Source: an uncultured Bacteroides sp. (GTDB lineage: Bacteria > Bacteroidota > Bacteroidia > Bacteroidales > Bacteroidaceae). From it: DNA of 56,498 nucleotides. Where the stretch lies: NCBI RefSeq assembly GCF_905207245.1, contig NZ_CAJLKP010000038.1, positions 1 through 56,498 of the forward strand, written 5' to 3'. The position numbers and the translations under genes were made by a program. The notes below the pieces were generated by a model, which saw nothing but the letters and a program-made list of their open reading frames with translations, ran no database searches and was not told where the DNA came from. Position 1 is the stretch's first letter. Each line of letters opens with the position of its first letter. Of this stretch, positions 31,695 through 42,700 are shown one piece after another.

Positions 31695-33908
31695 TTATTT
31701 CAACTCAAATGAAACCATTCCACGAATATCTGCAGAAGAGGCTCCAATATAAGCCTTAAACTTACCCGGCTCTGCCGTCCATCCGCCAACAGTTTCATCA
31801 TAGAACTTCAAATCATCCGAAGTAATGGTAAAGGTTACTTCTTTCTCTTCACCCGGTGCCAAAGCTATCTTTTGAAATGCCTTCAACTCCTTCACAGGAC
31901 GCAAAACACTACATTTTTCATCTCCTACATACAGTTGCACGACTTCTTTTCCGGCAACACTACCCGTATTTTTTACAGGAATGGTCACGGTCAGAGAATT
32001 GCCGGCAGTCATTGTTTGGGCAGAAGCTACCGGTTTACCATAAGCAAAAGTCGTATAACTCAAACCATATCCGAAAGGAAATAAAGCAGGAATCTTCTTG
32101 GTATCATGCCAGCGATAACCTACCAGAATATCTTCCTTGTAGACCTGCTTGATACTATCACCCGGATAACTCAATTCGTCAAATGCATGTGCACCGCAAT
32201 CCGTCAGTTTCACAGGGAATGAGAAAGGAAGTTTTCCACTGGGATTCACCGCACCACTCAGTACATCGGCAAGTGAATTACCCCCCATAGATCCCAAATA
32301 CCAGCCTTGCAGGATAGCCGGAACTTTATCCAGCCAAGGCATTTCCACGGCATTACCGCTCAACAATACCAATACCATATTTTTATTGACCCCCGACAGA
32401 GATTCAATCAGTTCATTTTGTCCGAATGGTAAACCGTATGTCACACGGTCACCGCCTTCACAATCCTGAAAGTGATTCTTATTCAATCCACCAAACAAGA
32501 TTACAATATCGGCTTCTTTGGCAAGTTCAGTTGCTACTGTGCGCAAGGAGTCCGCCACCGACTGGGGAATATCTTCCGCATGCCCATACATCGGACGTCC
32601 TGCTGCATAACCTTTCGTATAGACTACCTTGTCACCATAAAGGGCACGCATGCCATCGAGCGGAGATACCATATCTTTCACCTTCAGCTCGGAAGAACCG
32701 CCTCCTTCGTTCAACAAGCGGACAGCATTGTCACCTACCACTAATATGCGTTGATATTTAGAGGCATCAAGTGGCAGCAAAGGAGTACATTTTTTCTGGA
32801 CAGGTGCATTCTTCAGAAGCACAATGCCCTCATTGCCTATCTTACGGGCAGTCTGGTAATGCTCTTCGTTTGTCAGCACACCATAAGGTTTCTGGCGATT
32901 CATCGCCGTGCGGAATATCAGGCGAAGAATGCGGGAGGCTTTATCATCCACCGTACTCATAGGTACCTTGCCTTCCTTCAACATCCGGAGATAAGGTTTA
33001 GCCAGATAATAATCGTCAAAGGTAAATGCACTTTCTGAGGTTAGCCCATTGGTATAAGATCCCATCTCGATATCCAGACCATTCATGGCCGCTTCGTAAG
33101 TATCGTGGGCTCCACCCCAATCGGTTACGACTACGCCATCAAACCCCCAGTCGTTTTTCAAAATCTTATTCAGCAAAAGTTCATTGTGGCAGGCATGCTG
33201 ACCACGTACCTTGTTATAAGCTCCCATCACGGTCCAGGCACCACCCTGCTGCACAGCAGCCTTGAAAGCCGGAAGGTAGATTTCGTGCAAGGCACGGTCG
33301 CTTAGTTGCACATCAATGTGTCCACGCCATAATTCCTGATTGTTCAGAGCATAGTGTTTCACACTTACGGCAACACCATTTTTTTGTATTTCCTGAATAT
33401 AAGGTACACACATTACGCCTGCCAGATAAGGATCTTCACCCATGTATTCAAAGTTACGGCCATTCAGAGGAGTACGATAGATATTAACGCCGGGACCCAA
33501 AAGAACATCTTTTTCCCGATAACGGGCTTCTTCACCAATGGCTTTGCCATAGATGGCGGATATTTCCGGATTCCAGGTGGCGGCAAGACAAGTCAAAGCC
33601 GGAAAGGCAGTAATACTGTCATTAGTCCATTTGGCATATCCCCAATCGTTCCAGTTGATTTCTGCACGAACACCGTGAGGTCCGTCACTCATCCAGAGTT
33701 CGGGGATACCGAGGCGGGGCACCCCTGGACTGCTGAATTTGCTTTGCGCATGGCAGAGGGCTACTTTCTCTTCCAGTGTCATACGGTTGAGAGCATCCTT
33801 TACACGTGCCTCAATGGGCTGGGTATCATCTAAATATACAGGGGTTTGCGCAGTCAAAGTTCCTACTGAACAGGCAAACAAAAGGGTTGTAAAGAGTTGT
33901 TTCTTCAT
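31695..33908 (-). CDS. GH3 beta-glucosidase
   Basis: The 737-residue periplasmic enzyme has a signal peptide (TLLFACSVGTLTAQ), the GH3 N-terminal barrel with nucleophile D263 (VVVTDWGGAHD), the substrate-binding KHYALNN segment, the (alpha/beta) sandwich domain and a C-terminal fibronectin-III-like domain (VPVKNTGSVAGKEVVQLYV-type, from residue ~640). In xyloglucan loci GH3 removes backbone glucose after GH31 has cleared xylose. It is the last glycosidase gene, 40 bases after GH2, so it is in the same transcript. Confidence 0.94.
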   Translation of the reverse strand: MKKQLFTTLLFACSVGTLTAQTPVYLDDTQPIEARVKDALNRMTLEEKVALCHAQSKFSSPGVPRLGIPELWMSDGPHGVRAEINWNDWGYAKWTNDSITAFPALTCLAATWNPEISAIYGKAIGEEARYREKDVLLGPGVNIYRTPLNGRNFEYMGEDPYLAGVMCVPYIQEIQKNGVAVSVKHYALNNQELWRGHIDVQLSDRALHEIYLPAFKAAVQQGGAWTVMGAYNKVRGQHACHNELLLNKILKNDWGFDGVVVTDWGGAHDTYEAAMNGLDIEMGSYTNGLTSESAFTFDDYYLAKPYLRMLKEGKVPMSTVDDKASRILRLIFRTAMNRQKPYGVLTNEEHYQTARKIGNEGIVLLKNAPVQKKCTPLLPLDASKYQRILVVGDNAVRLLNEGGGSSELKVKDMVSPLDGMRALYGDKVVYTKGYAAGRPMYGHAEDIPQSVADSLRTVATELAKEADIVILFGGLNKNHFQDCEGGDRVTYGLPFGQNELIESLSGVNKNMVLVLLSGNAVEMPWLDKVPAILQGWYLGSMGGNSLADVLSGAVNPSGKLPFSFPVKLTDCGAHAFDELSYPGDSIKQVYKEDILVGYRWHDTKKIPALFPFGYGLSYTTFAYGKPVASAQTMTAGNSLTVTIPVKNTGSVAGKEVVQLYVGDEKCSVLRPVKELKAFQKIALAPGEEKEVTFTITSDDLKFYDETVGGWTAEPGKFKAYIGASSADIRGMVSFELK

Positions 33909-33948
33909 AATTATTACATTTAATAAAATATCAACAAAAATATTACTT

Positions 33949-36537
33949 TTATTTCGCTTTAACAGTCATCACCGCCGGTTTTAATCCATCAGCCGTAGCC
34001 GTCAGCTTAATCACGCCTGCCTGGTTGTTGCTCTGAATCACCACCAGACACTTCCCATAGAAAGCCTTGCGACGGTCAGTTTTGAATTTCTCCATTGAAA
34101 CAGGACTACCGTTGTCTACACCGGCAATGAAGCCTGCACCTTGCACATCGAACACGATCTGATTATCGGCATTCGGACAAAGATTACCATCCTTATCCAG
34201 TACTTCCACTGTTACAAAACTAAGATCCTTGCCGTCTGATCTGATTTCTCCACGGTCAGCCGTCAAGCGTATTTGCGCAGGTTCTCCGGCCGTATGGATT
34301 TCCTTTTCCAGTACCGTTTTTCCATCCTTGCGGGAAACGGCTTTTACCACACCCGGCTCATACTTCACACGCCATACGACATGAAAATCGTCCTTACCTT
34401 TTGTACGCACGCCCTGCGACTTACCATTTACAAAAAGCTCCACTCCATCAGCATTATTATAATAAGCCCACATATCTATATCCTGTCCCGGCGTCCAGTT
34501 CCAATGCGGGAAAAGGTGCAATACCTTTTTCTCCGGATACCATTCCGACTGATAGAGATAGTATATATCTTTCGGGAAACCGGCCAAATCGACAATGCCG
34601 AAATAAGAGCTGCGGGCAGGCCAACCGTAAGGAGTCGGTTCACCCAAATAATCGAACCCTGTCCAAACATATTGCCCGCTGATAAAATCATTATTCTTCA
34701 CGTGGCGCATCGTACCCTCATGGCTGTTCCCCCAGGGCACATGGCAGTTATCATACGAAGAACAGGAAAAAGTATCATCAAAATAAGGTTTATCCCAACG
34801 TTCAGGACAAATAACGGTTTCATCACTCGGCATCCGGTAGTAGCCACGGGTCATCAGTGCCGATACACTTTCCGCCACAATGAAGGGCTTACCGGGGAAA
34901 TTCTCGGGTACACCGGCAAACCAATCGTCATGATAATTGAAACCGATGAGGTCCAATGCTCCCGAACGGAAGAGATGATTGTTCGGGTTCGGCTCATTGC
35001 AACCCGCCGTAACGGGACGAGTAGGGTCAAGAGCTTTCACCATATCCACCAGTTTCTTTGTCAGCAAGGAATTGACGCTCATTTCGTCTTCCTTTGCCAG
35101 CATACTCTTGTCATGGCCAAAGTTCAGAATCAGGTTGGCTTGCTCCAGAGTCAGGGTATCCGCCTTTGCCTCCGACCATTGTTCCAACACTTCATTGCCG
35201 ATGCTCCATATAAAAATGGAAGGATGGTTACGGTCGCGCAGTATCAAATCCGTCAGATCGCGTTCGTGCCACTCGTTGAAATAACGGGAATAATCATGAG
35301 CCGTTTTTCTTTTGCGCCACATATCGAATGTCTCGTCCATTACGATAAAGCCCATACGGTCACAAAGATCGAGTAGTTCCGGTGAGGGAGGATTATGGGA
35401 ACAGCGAATGCCGTTACATCCCATTTCTTTCAATATCTCCAACTGGCGCTCGATAGCACGGATATTCACTGCTGCTCCAAGACATCCCAGATCGTGATGC
35501 ATACATACACCATTGATCTTCAAACGTTCTCCATTGAGAATAAACCCTTTCTGCGCATCAAAACGAAAGGTACGGATACCGGTACCGGTACAGTAACGAT
35601 CCAGCACCTTACCGGTTGCCTTGTCAATAAGGATGCTGTTCACCTTATATATATAAGGATTGTTCACGCTCCAAAGATTAGGATTCTTCACCACAATTTC
35701 TTGCTCCACTTCGTTCGGACAGGCAGGCATCACTTGCAGTTCCGATGTAACCTCACTCACTACATTCCCTGCTGCATCCATCAGCCGTGACTGCAACACA
35801 ACATCTGCCAAGGAAACAATTTCCGAATCGAAAACAACATACGTGCCATCCGCTTGCTTCATGGAATCTTTCAGTTGAGCGGACACATCATACTGTATTT
35901 TAGTACGTATGTTCAGCCGGGCAGTGTTCTTCGACACGTCTTCCGCTGTGATAAAAGTGCCCCATTGCGCTATATGCACAGGATTAAGTTTCGTAAGCCA
36001 TACATTACGGTAGATGCCACACCCCGAATACCAGCGGGAATTAGGTTGTTCCGCATTATCTACACGCACGGCAACTACATTCTCTCCGCCCCACTTGATA
36101 TAGGGAGTCAGATCGTAACTGAACGAAACATATCCATAAGGACGCACACCGAGGGAATGACCGTTGATGAAGACTTCCGAATTCATATATACACCGTCAA
36201 AATCAATGTACAGGCGCTTGCCTTCATCTGCCTTGTCAACAGCGAACGTTTTGCGATACCAACCGATACCACCGGGCAATGCCCCGCCACCTGTTCCAGA
36301 AGGATGATCCTTGCTGAACTCTCCCTCAATGGCCCAGTCATGCGGAAGATTGAGGGTCCGCCACGCCGTATCGTCATAATCGGGACGGGATGCCGCAGGG
36401 TCGTCTCCCAGACGGAAGGTCCAGCCGGCGGTAAAGTCCTGTCGACGGTTATTCGTCATCTTCTCAGCGGAGGTGCAACTTCCCACCATCAGGAAAAGAA
36501 GGAAACAGGATATTTGTATTAGTAATAATCTTTTCAT
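33949..36537 (-). CDS. GH2 beta-galactosidase, lipoprotein
   Basis: The 862-residue enzyme has an SPII signal (lipobox MVGSC, C21), the GH2 sugar-binding domain (WRTLNLPHDWAIEGEF), Ig-like domain, and TIM barrel with acid/base E449 (IFIWSIGNEV) and nucleophile E556 (PFIVAESVSAL), then DUF4982-type and Ig-like C-terminal domains. In xyloglucan loci this family removes beta-1,2-galactose from xylose side chains. It sits between GH31 and GH3 on the same strand. Confidence 0.94.
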   Translation of the reverse strand: MKRLLLIQISCFLLFLMVGSCTSAEKMTNNRRQDFTAGWTFRLGDDPAASRPDYDDTAWRTLNLPHDWAIEGEFSKDHPSGTGGGALPGGIGWYRKTFAVDKADEGKRLYIDFDGVYMNSEVFINGHSLGVRPYGYVSFSYDLTPYIKWGGENVVAVRVDNAEQPNSRWYSGCGIYRNVWLTKLNPVHIAQWGTFITAEDVSKNTARLNIRTKIQYDVSAQLKDSMKQADGTYVVFDSEIVSLADVVLQSRLMDAAGNVVSEVTSELQVMPACPNEVEQEIVVKNPNLWSVNNPYIYKVNSILIDKATGKVLDRYCTGTGIRTFRFDAQKGFILNGERLKINGVCMHHDLGCLGAAVNIRAIERQLEILKEMGCNGIRCSHNPPSPELLDLCDRMGFIVMDETFDMWRKRKTAHDYSRYFNEWHERDLTDLILRDRNHPSIFIWSIGNEVLEQWSEAKADTLTLEQANLILNFGHDKSMLAKEDEMSVNSLLTKKLVDMVKALDPTRPVTAGCNEPNPNNHLFRSGALDLIGFNYHDDWFAGVPENFPGKPFIVAESVSALMTRGYYRMPSDETVICPERWDKPYFDDTFSCSSYDNCHVPWGNSHEGTMRHVKNNDFISGQYVWTGFDYLGEPTPYGWPARSSYFGIVDLAGFPKDIYYLYQSEWYPEKKVLHLFPHWNWTPGQDIDMWAYYNNADGVELFVNGKSQGVRTKGKDDFHVVWRVKYEPGVVKAVSRKDGKTVLEKEIHTAGEPAQIRLTADRGEIRSDGKDLSFVTVEVLDKDGNLCPNADNQIVFDVQGAGFIAGVDNGSPVSMEKFKTDRRKAFYGKCLVVIQSNNQAGVIKLTATADGLKPAVMTVKAK

Positions 36538-36579
36538 GTTATTTATTCTATAAATGATAATTTAGCGGCTTCACCGCTA

Positions 36580-36700
36580 AATTAAGTGACAAGCTACGAG
36601 CTACAAGTGACAAGTGCCTTTCGGCGTGATAGCCGGGCGAATAATTATTCGCCCTTATAGCGCAGTAACTCGTTACTGGTAGCTCGTAACTCGTAACTTA
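36580..36700. repeat. Long imperfect inverted repeat between GH31 and GH2
   Basis: Outer arms TTAAGTGACAAGCTACGAGC and GCTCGTAACTCGTAACTTA (with inner extensions) surround a perfect 20-bp palindrome GGGCGAATAATTATTCGCCC (36635-36654). The outer right arm includes the GH31 stop codon. It may pause or partly stop transcription between GH31 and GH2. Confidence 0.75.
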
Positions 36701-39580
36701 ATACAGCTTCACCTTCAGCTTCTTCCCGTCATACTTCACCACCGTACCCTTAGCCTCCACATCAAAAGGTTGCGGTTTATCCTTACTTACCTTTACAACG
36801 TTGAATGTACGTTCTTTCAGCATACCGGAAAATTCTCCTGTGCGGTCACCGATAGTCAGAGCACCCTCTGCATCATTGTAAGTAAACGGAATGGTGGCAT
36901 ACTGTCCTTTTTCGTAGTTGTAATTCACACCTTCATCCTCGTACAAAGTGAACTCACCGTCTTTACCCGCATATACATACAGCGTAATTTCCTCCGCAGG
37001 TTTCTCATCACTATACTGCATTTCCGGACCATAAGGAACAATCGCCCCCTCACATACATAAAGCGGCATACGTTCATAAGGAGCATCCACACTCAGTTGC
37101 TGTCCGCCAGCCACATACTTACCCGTATAGAAATCATACCAACCACAAGTTGCCGGAAAATAGACCTTACGGCTACGCGCTCCATATTCATACACCGGAG
37201 CCGCCATCAATGCCGGACCAAACATAAACTGGTCACTGATATTATTCACCTTTGCATCTGCCGTGAAATCCATTACCAGCGGACGCATAATCGTATAATC
37301 ATCAAAATAAGTCATCCCTGCCAATGAATAGATATAAGGCATCATCGTATAGCGCAACTTCGTATAATACACTATAGAATTATAAGCCGGATGTCCCTCA
37401 GGAGCTATATTCCACACTTCACGGAACGGATACTGTCCATGCGCACGGAACAACGGGCAGAATGCGCCAAACTGATACCAACGTGTATTCAACTCACGCC
37501 ATTCCTTATAGTCCGCATTCTCTTTTCCGGTCTTATTGAATTCCTTTTGTCCGTCTTCATAGCGTTTTTCTACGCAGAATCCGCCAATATCCATTGTCCA
37601 GTAAGGAATACCGCTTACTGCAAAGTTCAGTCCGGCAGAAATCTGTGCCTTCATATCTTCCCAGCGGGTAGCGATATCGCCACTCCATGTTGCGGTAGAG
37701 TAACGTTGTAACCCGGCAAATCCCGAACGGGTCAGCAAAAATACACGCTTGTCATTGTCTACGGCACGTTGTCCGTCATAAATAGCCTCAGCATTCATCA
37801 GCGCATACGCATTGAAATATTGGTCGGACGGGCCGAGGGCAGTCGGACCGCACAAAGCTTTCCGGTAAGCCAAATCCGTACAATCGCGTACATTCGGTTC
37901 ACTGGCATCCATCCACCAGGCATCGATGCCGAGCGGATAAAGATGATCTTCCATCTGCTTCCAGAACAACTTCCGTGCACCTTCAGCATAAGCATCATAG
38001 AAAGAACCTACATAGCCGGGACCAATCCAGTCGCGGATACTGTCTTTAACGGCTTGCTGATACATCCAGCCCTTTTCATCAAACTCTTTATAATGCTCCG
38101 TAGTCCTATAGAATTTCGGCCAAACGGAAATCATCATTTTGGCATTCATGGTATGAATGGAATCTACCATCCCTTTGGGATCAGGGAAACGAGCTTTATC
38201 GAACTCATGACTACCCCAGGCATTTTCCGGCCAGTAGCTCCAGTCGAGCACAATATTATCAATGGGAATCTGACGTTTACGGAATTCCTTCAAAGCATCC
38301 AGTATCTCTTCCTGCGTCTTATAACGTTCGCGGCTCTGCCAGTATCCCATCGCCCACCTCGGCATGATTTGTGATTTTCCGGTCAGAGCACGGTATCCAC
38401 TGATTACTTCATCCATATTGTTACCGTAAACAAAGTAATAGTCTATCTCATTCTGCATTTCACCCCACCAGGACTGCTTGTTCTGCTCCTCGGCAGATAC
38501 AGGAGACAACGCACGCAAACCGCAATAAGAAACATATCCGTCGGGCGTCCATTCAATCTTCAACGGAACCCGCTTGCCGGCTTTCAGGTCTACCGCAAAC
38601 TTATAACTGTTCGGATTCCAAGCGGTACGCCAACGTTCGGGAACTACCAGTTCATTGTCAATATACACCTTCATATATCCTGCATAATAAAGGATGAAGC
38701 GGAACCGGCCGCTTTCCATCGGCTCAATTTCTCCTTCATACGTCACCTGCGAACCCATGAAAGGGAATCCTTCGGGTAAATTCACCACCTTCGACAAATC
38801 TTCCGATTTCAGATGTTCAAAATAGACAGAATCTTCCCGGCGTACCAGTGTCTCCGCCGTTGATTCCTGAGAGGGTACGTATGTTCCTGTCAAAGCACCT
38901 TCCCTGCCCTCCTTATCATATAGTTTGAAGACTGTGCTTAACTGTGCATAATCACGCGGATCACCGAAGCGGCAAAGCGAATAACTATCCCACAGAATAC
39001 CGTAATTCTTATTGGAAACAATAAAAGGTACAGAAACCTTCGTATTATACTGGAAAAGTTCCTCGTTCTTACCTTTATAGTTGAATTCATCAGCTTGGTG
39101 TTGTCCCAGTCCGTAGAACGCCTCATCATCGGGCGACCGAAATACCTGGCGTACCGTATATGCCTTTGTCCCCTGCACTTCGATAGGCTGGAAGCTCCTG
39201 CCTTTCTCATCTTCCGCCAGAATCAGGTTGCCGGAAGCATTGGTAAAGCGTACTTCACCTGTAGCCTTAGACACGATAGCGCACACCTGTGAGGTTTTTA
39301 CCGAAACGGCATCTTCACTTTCTTCCACGCTAAAATCCGTCTTATCTTTTTGGGGTACTATAATCAGGCTTTCCGCCTTTGAAAAGTTCTTTTCGGGAGT
39401 AGCCGACACATGAATCAGCTTCTCTCCCATTACTTCAACCTTCACCTTTCGCACATCCGTCGGTTGCTGTTGTCCGACATTCACGATAACGCCGTTACTC
39501 GTCTTCTCATACCCGCCTCCGGAGCATGCCATCAGCATCCATCCCGCGAGCAAACAAACTGAAGTGTTTTTCAATTTCAT
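36698..39580 (-). CDS. GH31 alpha-xylosidase with PA14 insert
   Basis: The 960-residue enzyme is a lipoprotein (lipobox LMAC, C19) with the GH31 N-terminal beta domain, a PA14-like insert at about residues 255-360 (GRFRFILYYAGYMKVYIDNE), and a TIM barrel with nucleophile D558 (WWMDASEPN) and acid/base D635 (TWSGDIATRWED). This PA14-containing type is the alpha-xylosidase known from Cellvibrio and Bacteroides ovatus xyloglucan systems; it removes terminal xylose from imported oligosaccharides. It follows the regulator gene after a terminator, so it may begin a second operon with GH2 and GH3. Confidence 0.93.
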   Translation of the reverse strand: MKLKNTSVCLLAGWMLMACSGGGYEKTSNGVIVNVGQQQPTDVRKVKVEVMGEKLIHVSATPEKNFSKAESLIIVPQKDKTDFSVEESEDAVSVKTSQVCAIVSKATGEVRFTNASGNLILAEDEKGRSFQPIEVQGTKAYTVRQVFRSPDDEAFYGLGQHQADEFNYKGKNEELFQYNTKVSVPFIVSNKNYGILWDSYSLCRFGDPRDYAQLSTVFKLYDKEGREGALTGTYVPSQESTAETLVRREDSVYFEHLKSEDLSKVVNLPEGFPFMGSQVTYEGEIEPMESGRFRFILYYAGYMKVYIDNELVVPERWRTAWNPNSYKFAVDLKAGKRVPLKIEWTPDGYVSYCGLRALSPVSAEEQNKQSWWGEMQNEIDYYFVYGNNMDEVISGYRALTGKSQIMPRWAMGYWQSRERYKTQEEILDALKEFRKRQIPIDNIVLDWSYWPENAWGSHEFDKARFPDPKGMVDSIHTMNAKMMISVWPKFYRTTEHYKEFDEKGWMYQQAVKDSIRDWIGPGYVGSFYDAYAEGARKLFWKQMEDHLYPLGIDAWWMDASEPNVRDCTDLAYRKALCGPTALGPSDQYFNAYALMNAEAIYDGQRAVDNDKRVFLLTRSGFAGLQRYSTATWSGDIATRWEDMKAQISAGLNFAVSGIPYWTMDIGGFCVEKRYEDGQKEFNKTGKENADYKEWRELNTRWYQFGAFCPLFRAHGQYPFREVWNIAPEGHPAYNSIVYYTKLRYTMMPYIYSLAGMTYFDDYTIMRPLVMDFTADAKVNNISDQFMFGPALMAAPVYEYGARSRKVYFPATCGWYDFYTGKYVAGGQQLSVDAPYERMPLYVCEGAIVPYGPEMQYSDEKPAEEITLYVYAGKDGEFTLYEDEGVNYNYEKGQYATIPFTYNDAEGALTIGDRTGEFSGMLKERTFNVVKVSKDKPQPFDVEAKGTVVKYDGKKLKVKLY

Positions 39581-39637
39581 ATCTTTGTTTTTAAAGTTAT
39601 TTTCTCCGAGTGTAAAAGTAGGAAATCATATAGAGAA

Positions 39638-39670
39638 TAAACCCTCCCAATGTTGAAAGGAGAGGGTTTA
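39638..39670 (-). terminator. Terminator of the hybrid two-component regulator gene
   Basis: AAACCCTC and GAGGGTTT pair around CCAATGTTGAAAGGA; the minus strand continues ATTCTCTATATG after the stem, a weak U-tract. It separates the regulator from the GH31-GH2-GH3 genes. Confidence 0.6.
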
Positions 39671-39716
39671 TTTGATTTATAGAGATATCAGATGTTTCAG
39701 CAATGGGTACTTTTTG

Positions 39717-42700
39717 TTATTTACCCTCCTTTTCCTGGTATACAGAGGGTAAAACACCGAATTCATCCTTGAAGTACTTACTGAAATATTTGGGATTATT
39801 GAAGCCCACCTGATAGGCAACCTCCGACACATTCTGCTGACTTTCGCGCAGGAACTGGGCGGCACGTTTCAAGCGGATGATGCGGATAAATTCAATCGGA
39901 GTCTTGCCGGTGATCTGCAACAATTTTTTATATAGATGTACCCGGCTCATGCCCAGTTCATGACTCAGTTCTTCCACAGATAAGTCGGAACGGGCGATAT
40001 TCTCTTCCACATATTTAATCGCGTTTTCAATAAGTTTCTCATCCATCGATGTTATGACGATTTCACTCGGTTCAGGGTCTATGCGGGTACGAAGTTTGTT
40101 CTTGCTGCTCAAATCTATCAGTTTGCGCATCCGTAATATCAATACTTCCATATTGAAAGGTTTCGTCACATAGTCATCTGCACCGATGGTGAGGCCTTCC
40201 ACCTTGTTTTCCACCGACTGCTTGGCCGTGAGCAATACAAACGGAATATTGCTCGTGCGCTTATCCGCTTTCACCCAACGGCACAGTTCATTACCATCCA
40301 TTTCGGGCATCATTACGTCACTGACAATGATATCCGGCATCAGCTCCGGTATGATTTGCCAAGCTTCTTTTCCGTTTGCAGCAGATTCCACTCGGAAGTA
40401 CAGACTTAATGCATAGCGCATAAAGGAAACAAAGTCCTCATTATCATCTACAATCAGTGCCAATGGTTTCTTTTTGCCGTCTTCATCCGGTAGTTCAACT
40501 TCAGACTTTTCTTCTGATTCCAACGCCAAAGCAACCGCATCCTCTTCCGCCGCTTCTTCGGAGAGCGGAGTAACCACATTGACAACGGAATGTTTCACAG
40601 GGATATCTACCACAAACACACTGCCCGTACCTACATTATCAAATACACGAACCACACCACCGTGCAGCGTAACGTAATCGCGCACCAGACTCAACCCGAT
40701 GCCGCTGCCCGTAGTAGAATTTCCGTTTTCTTCGCGTTCCGACTGATAGAAGCGTTCGAATATCCGTTCCTTATCCACATCGCTGATACCTATCCCGGTA
40801 TCGGACACTTTGATTTCCAATGTTTCGGTAGTCCCTTTCAGCAACTCCAGCGAAACGTCCACACGTCCGCCGTCAGGAGTGAACTTGAATGCATTAGAAA
40901 GCAGATTCATCACCACCTTACCTATCTTATCCTCATCAAACGACATATTCAGCGATTCTATCGCCGAGAAGAAAGTGAGATGCACATTCTTCTTTTCAGA
41001 AAGCATCAGGAACGAATTGCAGATAGTATGCACATACGACACAATTTCTCCTTCGGAAAGGCTGAGATGCAGACCTGCCACTTCATTCTTGCGAAAGTCC
41101 AGCAACTGATTCAGCAAGCGTGAGGCATTGCGGTGCATCAACTTCAACTGGCCCAGTCTTCTTTCATCCTTCGTCTCTTTTATCATGCTCTCCAATGGTG
41201 AGATAATCAGTGTCAACGGAGTACGCAACTCATGGCTCACATTGGTGAAGAAACGGAATTTCATCTGATTGACCTCCTCATTCCTCTCCGCTTCATGCTC
41301 CATCTGCTGTATCTTGAATTTATTACGCTCACGGCGTAGCACTTCATTGCGGGCAAGAATCAGTACCCCTACCAACAACAGAGCATAAATGGCATACGCC
41401 CACGAAGTCATCCAGAAAGGTGGTCGGATCACAATTTTCAGGCTCGCTTCCTCCGTCCCTGCATATCCGTCGCTATTGACGGCTTTTACTTTCAACATAT
41501 AAGTACCGGGGGCCAGATTCGTGTAAGTGACACGATGCATATCAGCCGTACCCGACAGCCAGTCTTCGTTAAAACCTTCCAGCTTATACAAATACCGGGT
41601 TTTATCAGGCACGATGTAATTATCCGATGCAAACAGCACAGTGAAGACATTCTGCTTATAGTCGAGCTCTATCTCCCTGACCTTATTCAACGACTCACGC
41701 AGCAGAACACGCCCCCCATACTCCTTCCCGATTTCAATCTCTTCATTGAACAACTGGAAACCGGTAAACATCACCTTCGGCAACGCAAGGTTATATTTGA
41801 TGTCATCAGGCCTGAAAGTATTGAGTCCGTACATACCTCCCATTGCGATCTCTCCCGAAGTGAGCCGCTTGATGGAACGCTGATTGAACTCCGACCCTTG
41901 CAAACCATCCTTATCATCATATACATAATAATGGAAAGCATAATCTCCGGTTTTCGTATCGATGGAAGGAACAATATTCAGCACCCCGTTTCCCGTGGTC
42001 ATCCACATATTTTTGTTCTCATCCTCCACAATACCGGCAATATATTCCTTTGCTTCGTCCTGCCCGGAAGAGACGATCTGCAAACGGTCGTTCTTAGGGT
42101 TATATAGATTCAGCCCATTACGTGTCCCTATCCATATCAGTCCCCGGCTATCTTCATAAACCTGGTTTATACTTTGATTGGAGAAACGCTGGTTTCCCGA
42201 CAGATTACCTACCATATTAGTTATCTTCCGGGTGTTCAAATCCATAATGGCAACACCCGTAGAAGCGGTGCCGATAACAAGCCGGTTGTTGCGGGTGATG
42301 CAAATAGAAGAAATATGATTGGAGATGAGATCAGAATTAGCCATGGTATAGGTGATAAACTTTCCCGTCTTCGGATTCAGGCATTGCAGACCTCCACCTA
42401 ACGTACCAATCCATATATTTCCATCCTTGTCTTCTGCCAGCGCCCAGACATTATCATTAGCCAGTGAATTCTCATCTCCGGGATGGTTGCGGTAATTCAC
42501 GAAGCGTTTGCCGTCAAAGCAGTCCAGACCTTCCCAGAAAGTACCTATCCATAGCTTACCGTCAGTTGCCTGCAACAAAGTGACAATGACATTGGAAGCT
42601 ATGGAATTTCCCGTCCGTGAGTGAGTATATATTTTCTTTTCGTCCGTCCGTGAGTTCCAATGCATTAATCCGGCATCATTACTACCTAGCCACAGACAAC

